NCBI GenBank assembly: GCA_030038035.1
Contig: JASHPP010000793.1
Coordinates: 1-7,606 of the forward strand
Direction: 5' to 3'
DNA: 7,606 nt
Source of the DNA: Trebonia sp.
GTDB taxonomy: Bacteria > Actinomycetota > Actinomycetes > Streptosporangiales > Streptosporangiaceae
The translations under genes and the position numbers were made by a program. Positions 5,011 through 7,606 of this stretch are shown here, one piece after another; the stretch's first letter is position 1; every line of letters starts with the position of its first letter. The notes beneath the pieces are model-generated. The model worked only from the letters and a program-made list of their open reading frames with translations, was not told where the DNA came from and made no database searches.

Positions 5011-5670
5011 ATGGCGAACCCGCTGTCAGGCACCGAGCGCACCAGGCACCGCAGGCTCCGCGAGCAGGGCAGGACCGACCGTCGCGAGCTGTTCGCGGTC
5101 CTGGCGGCCGGGCTGGTCGCGCACCTTGGCGTGATCAGGGACGGCTGGCCGATGGTGGTACCGACCAGCTACGGCTTCGACGACGCGAACCTGTACCTGC
5201 ACGGCTCTGTCGCGAGCGTGAGCCTGCGAGCCGACAGCCCGGTATGCGTCACGATCACGCTCGCGGACGGGCTGGTGCTGGCCCGTTCGGTGTTCGAGCA
5301 CGCGGTCAACTACCGCAGCGCGATGATCTACGGCCACCCGCGCATCGTCACCGACCCTGGCGAACTCGGCAACGGCCTGCGGCTGCTCTCCGAGCACATG
5401 GCTCCGGGACAGTGGGACTACGTCCGGCGCCCGAGTCGCAAGGAGCTCGCGGCCACCAGGCTGCTGGCGCTGCCGCTCGCCGAGGCATCGGTGAAGATCC
5501 GCACCGGCCCGCCCGACGACGGCGACTCACCCGACGCCGGGCTAGGCCTGTGGGCGGGCGAGCTTCCGCTCGTATCGGCCTGGCAGCAGCCCGTGCCTGA
5601 CCCCGGACTGCCTGCGGGCATCGCGGTCCCGCCGCACATCGCGGCCAGGTCAGGCACGGTCCTCGGCTGA
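5011..5670 (+). CDS. Pyridoxamine 5'-phosphate oxidase-family FMN-binding protein
   Basis: The product is a 219-aa cytoplasmic flavin-binding protein with the split-barrel fold, in the putative PPOx group that also contains NimA-like nitroimidazole-resistance proteins (Pyridox_ox_2-like). The family N-terminus LSGTERTRHRRLREQGRTDR is followed by barrel strands around VAHLGVIRDGWPMVVPTSYGF (36-56) and LYLHGS (61-66). The FMN-phosphate region EHAVNYRSAMIYG spans 96-108, and the C-terminal signature EASVKIRTGPPDD...WAGELPL spans 158-187. Substrate is unknown; members of this group may bind F420 or heme instead of FMN, and few act on pyridoxamine phosphate. The ATG at 5011 directly follows an in-frame TAG (5008-5010), so no earlier start is possible. 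There is no clear Shine-Dalgarno; the mRNA may be leaderless (GATATC about 10 nt upstream is a weak -10). It is divergent from the Rho paralog. Confidence 0.9.
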   Translation: MANPLSGTERTRHRRLREQGRTDRRELFAVLAAGLVAHLGVIRDGWPMVVPTSYGFDDANLYLHGSVASVSLRADSPVCVTITLADGLVLARSVFEHAVNYRSAMIYGHPRIVTDPGELGNGLRLLSEHMAPGQWDYVRRPSRKELAATRLLALPLAEASVKIRTGPPDDGDSPDAGLGLWAGELPLVSAWQQPVPDPGLPAGIAVPPHIAARSGTVLG

Positions 5671-5826
5671 CGCGGCCGGCTGACGCCAGATGCGCGCCGT
5701 GTCCACCTTCCGGCTGGCTCGCGCCTCCCCCCGGCGGCTGATGCGAAGCTGCCCCGCCCGCTGATAGCTATTGGGTAATCGCCGGGAGCTCCCCGGCACC
5801 GCAGGCAGGGCGTCGCGGAGGCTGCT

Positions 5827-7371
5827 GTGAACGGGATCAGGACTCGCCGGTCCGGTGCACGCCGGACCGGGCTCACCGACACGCCGCCGGGCGCACTCGC
5901 CGAGACTGCCACCGACGACCGGGTTCCCGGCCCCGCCTGGATCTTCGCGGCGGCGTTCGTCGCCCTCGAGCTGGCGGTCAGCGACCGGTATGGCTTCCAG
6001 CAGGACGAGCTTTACTTCCTCGTGGCGGGGCACCACCTCGCGTTCGGCTACGTGGACCAGCCGCCGCTCGCCCCCTTGCTCACCCGGATCACGGGCGTCC
6101 TCGGTGTCAGCCCGACCGCGATCCGGATCATCCCGGCCCTGGCCGGCGGCGCGATCGTGGTCATCGCGGCGAGGCTGGCGGCGCTCTTCGGCGCGGGCCG
6201 CGCGGGCCGGATACTGGCGGCCCTCGCCACGGCGTGCGCGCCGGTCCTGCTCGGCGCCATGCACGTGGGCAACACCACGCCGTACGACCTGCTTGCCTGG
6301 GCGGTCGTGCTGGCGTGCGTGGCGACGGCGCTGCTGCGCGAGCGGCCGCGGTGGTGGCTCGGCGCGGGCGCCACGGCCGGGATCGGGCTTGAGAACGAGT
6401 ACCTGCTCGGCACCCTGGTCGCCGCCCTTGTCATCGGCATCATCGTGACGGAGCACCGCGGCGTGCTGCGGCAGCGGTGGCCGTGGATCGGCGGCGGCAT
6501 CGCGCTGGTGATCTGGGCGCCCAACCTCGCCTGGCAGGCGACCCACGGCTGGCCTCAGCTCACCATGGCAGCCGCGCTGCACCAGCAGAACACCTCGGCC
6601 GCCGACTACATCGGGGGCCTGCCCGCGCAGCTCGTCTACGCGGGGCTGTTGGGGATCCCGCTGGTCATCGCGGGTTTCATCCGGCTGTGGCGGACACCTG
6701 AGCAGCGGTTCATCGCCGTCGCCGGCACGCTGATCGTCATTTATGTCCTTGCCTGGGTGCCTGGCAAGGTGTACTACACCGACGGGGTGCTGCCCGCGGT
6801 CCTGGCCGCCGGTTCTGTGTCGGCCGAGCGGTGGATCGCGGCGGCCCGCCGGCCGCGTGTCCGGTGGTGGATCCTCGGCGTCGCCGCCGCGGTGAGCACC
6901 GTGCTTGTAGCGCTCAACGCGCTGCCCGTGCTTCCGCTCGCGCGGGTGCACACGGTAACCTCGAACCACTCCCTCTCCGACAGCATCGGCTGGCCGCAGC
7001 TGACCGCAGAGGTGGCGGCGCAGGACGCGGTCCTGACGCGCGCGGGCCGGCCGCCCACCTCGATCTTCACCGGCGCGTACGCGGAAGCGGGCGCGCTCGA
7101 CGTCTACGGCGGCCCGTATCACCTGCCGCCCGTGCTGTCGGGCCACAACACCTTCTGGATGTGGGGGCCGGGGAACGCCTCGGACACGACGGTCCTCGTG
7201 GTCGACGCGCTCGGCCAGCTGCAGCCGTACTTCGCGAGCTGCCGCCTCCTTGTCACGTTCAACCCGCCGTATCAGGTGCAGAGCGACTGGAATGACCTGC
7301 AGATCGGCGTCTGCACCGGGCCGTCGGCCAGCTGGCCCGTGCTGTGGCCGCACCTGAGGCACTATGACTAG
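5827..7371 (+). CDS. GT39/PMT_2-like polytopic membrane glycosyltransferase
   Basis: A 514-aa GT-C-fold integral membrane enzyme that would transfer a sugar from a polyprenyl-phosphate donor on the outer face of the membrane; acceptor unknown. A charged cytoplasmic N-terminus of about 35 residues precedes the first helix (38-50). The first extracytoplasmic loop carries the acidic pair in GFQQDELYF (D60, E61) and GYVDQPPLAP (74-83), the expected catalytic and metal-binding region. About ten more hydrophobic helices follow, with the family segments IWAPNLAWQATHGWPQ (229-244) and GKVYYTDGVLPAVLAAG (313-329). A soluble C-terminal domain of about 140 residues begins after 372. The segment GLENEY (187-192) departs from the GLENKHS form I recall for actinobacterial relatives. 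Start is the GTG at 5827, with GGAGG at 5817-5821 and a 5-nt spacer. It lies 156 bp after the PPOx gene, so is probably transcribed separately. Confidence 0.9.
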   Translation: MNGIRTRRSGARRTGLTDTPPGALAETATDDRVPGPAWIFAAAFVALELAVSDRYGFQQDELYFLVAGHHLAFGYVDQPPLAPLLTRITGVLGVSPTAIRIIPALAGGAIVVIAARLAALFGAGRAGRILAALATACAPVLLGAMHVGNTTPYDLLAWAVVLACVATALLRERPRWWLGAGATAGIGLENEYLLGTLVAALVIGIIVTEHRGVLRQRWPWIGGGIALVIWAPNLAWQATHGWPQLTMAAALHQQNTSAADYIGGLPAQLVYAGLLGIPLVIAGFIRLWRTPEQRFIAVAGTLIVIYVLAWVPGKVYYTDGVLPAVLAAGSVSAERWIAAARRPRVRWWILGVAAAVSTVLVALNALPVLPLARVHTVTSNHSLSDSIGWPQLTAEVAAQDAVLTRAGRPPTSIFTGAYAEAGALDVYGGPYHLPPVLSGHNTFWMWGPGNASDTTVLVVDALGQLQPYFASCRLLVTFNPPYQVQSDWNDLQIGVCTGPSASWPVLWPHLRHYD

Positions 7372-7383
7372 TCAGCTAGTCAG
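7368..7383. repeat. Doubled CTAGTCAG repeat at the end of the glycosyltransferase gene
   Basis: CTAGTCAG occurs twice head to tail, and the first copy includes the TAG stop (7369-7371). The overlapping 10-mer TGACTAGTCA (7365-7374) is a perfect palindrome. The spacing of the two CTAG tetramers (8 bp) is the same as in the element upstream of the GntR gene at 1920-1935. Confidence 0.6.
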
Positions 7384-7408
7384 CGCCGCGGACGCGGGCA
7401 GGCAGCTG

Positions 7409-7435
7409 ACCGGGGGCCCGCCTCGCGGGACCGGT
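7409..7435 (+). terminator. Possible terminator of the glycosyltransferase gene
   Basis: An outer stem ACCGG/CCGGT (7409-7413 with 7431-7435) and an inner stem CCCGC/GCGGG (7417-7421 with 7425-7429) form a GC-rich hairpin with a CTC loop and a small internal loop, about 40 nt after the stop codon. No T tract follows. Position and stability suit a terminator that isolates the following gene. Confidence 0.4.
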
Positions 7436-7452
7436 GCCCAGGGAAGCCTGCG

Positions 7453-7505
7453 CGGCGGAAAAGCGTTGGCATCGTCTGGTTCTTGTCGTCTAGTCTTTTC
7501 CGCCG
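7453..7505. promoter_or_regulatory. Perfect 11-bp inverted repeat abutting the hrpA start
   Basis: CGGCGGAAAAG (7453-7463) and CTTTTCCGCCG (7495-7505) are perfect reverse complements 31 bp apart, and the right arm ends directly before the GTG at 7506. The spacer contains the putative promoter: TTGGCA at 7466-7471 and TAGTCT at 7491-7496 (19-bp spacing). The right arm overlaps the -10, so a protein bound to the two arms could block or organise the promoter. As RNA it would fold only in a read-through transcript from upstream. Confidence 0.5.
7491..7496 (+). promoter_or_regulatory. Candidate -10 element of the hrpA-like gene (leaderless)
   Basis: TAGTCT fits the TAnnnT pattern and ends 9 nt before the GTG start at 7506. 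A transcript from it would begin at or within a few bases of the start codon. No Shine-Dalgarno is present, consistent with leaderless translation, which is common in Actinobacteria. A TTGGCA -35-like hexamer lies 19 bp upstream. Confidence 0.4.
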
Positions 7506-7606
7506 GTGAACCAGCCTTCCGAGATGCCCGAGCCCGCCGATCTTCGGCGCATGCTGCCCGAGCTGATGCTCCCTGACCAGCATCGGCTGGGCCGTCGCAT
7601 CGACCG
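7506..7606 (+). CDS. hrpA: N-terminus of ATP-dependent RNA helicase HrpA, cut by the window edge
   Basis: The first 34 codons of a + strand gene running off the right end. They read VNQPSEMPEPADLRRMLPEL followed by MLPDQHRLGRRIDR. The segment L-x-E-L-M-L-x-D-x-H-R-L-x-R-R-I/L-D matches what I know of the N-terminus of HrpA-type DEAH-box helicases (E. coli HrpA has LDSLMLRDRLRFSRRL). HrpA acts in RNA processing and rescue of stalled ribosomes. An in-frame TAG at 7491-7493 means the GTG at 7506 is the earliest possible start; ATG 7524 is an alternative. No Shine-Dalgarno is visible, so a leaderless mRNA is likely. The helicase domains lie outside the window, so identity rests on a short motif. 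Confidence 0.62.
   Translation, partial: MNQPSEMPEPADLRRMLPELMLPDQHRLGRRID

Noticed and set aside
5650..7362. Minus-strand frame of 570 codons opposite the glycosyltransferase
   Set aside because: It is Arg/Pro/Asp-rich with no domain and exactly mirrors the + strand GT gene, which has membrane helices, conserved motifs and a ribosome-binding site.

Overview
The window is high-GC DNA with strong G/C preference at third codon positions, GTG as well as ATG starts, and protein families typical of Actinobacteria (DHA2-type MFS exporter, small GntR regulator, actinobacterial-type GT-C glycosyltransferase, FMN-split-barrel flavoprotein, HrpA helicase). I would place it in a high-GC actinobacterium but not to genus. 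No tRNA, rRNA, CRISPR array or recognisable transposase was found.

Left part (1-2731): the 3' part of a DHA2-family drug exporter on + runs into a convergent small GntR regulator on -. Upstream of the regulator is a doubled 8-bp CTAG-containing repeat that is probably its promoter/operator. A + strand two-gene unit follows. It encodes a 42-aa basic, Cys-containing peptide and a 154-aa Cys-containing protein of unknown function, joined by a 4-bp ATGA overlap. It is preceded by a leader with a perfect 12-bp GC hairpin.

Middle (2732-3453): about 720 bp with no convincing gene but much structure: a 30-bp dyad, a four-unit 10-bp tandem repeat, and a duplicated 22-bp hairpin with a third hairpin beside it. 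These lie downstream of the next gene's stop codon. That gene, on -, is a short divergent paralog of transcription termination factor Rho (404 aa). It keeps the ATPase catalytic residues but has changed several RNA-contact residues and two residues of the bicyclomycin pocket. It is the most interesting gene here.

Right part (4669-7606): a divergent intergenic region with a 19-bp dyad separates the Rho paralog from a + strand run of genes: a PPOx-type flavoprotein, a polytopic GT39/PMT_2-type glycosyltransferase, and the first 34 codons of a gene that looks like ATP-dependent RNA helicase hrpA. The hrpA start abuts a perfect 11-bp inverted repeat and a -10-like element, suggesting a leaderless transcript. 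The genes do not form one obvious pathway. The themes are RNA metabolism (Rho paralog, HrpA), envelope functions (exporter, glycosyltransferase) and a small accessory patch around the GntR gene.
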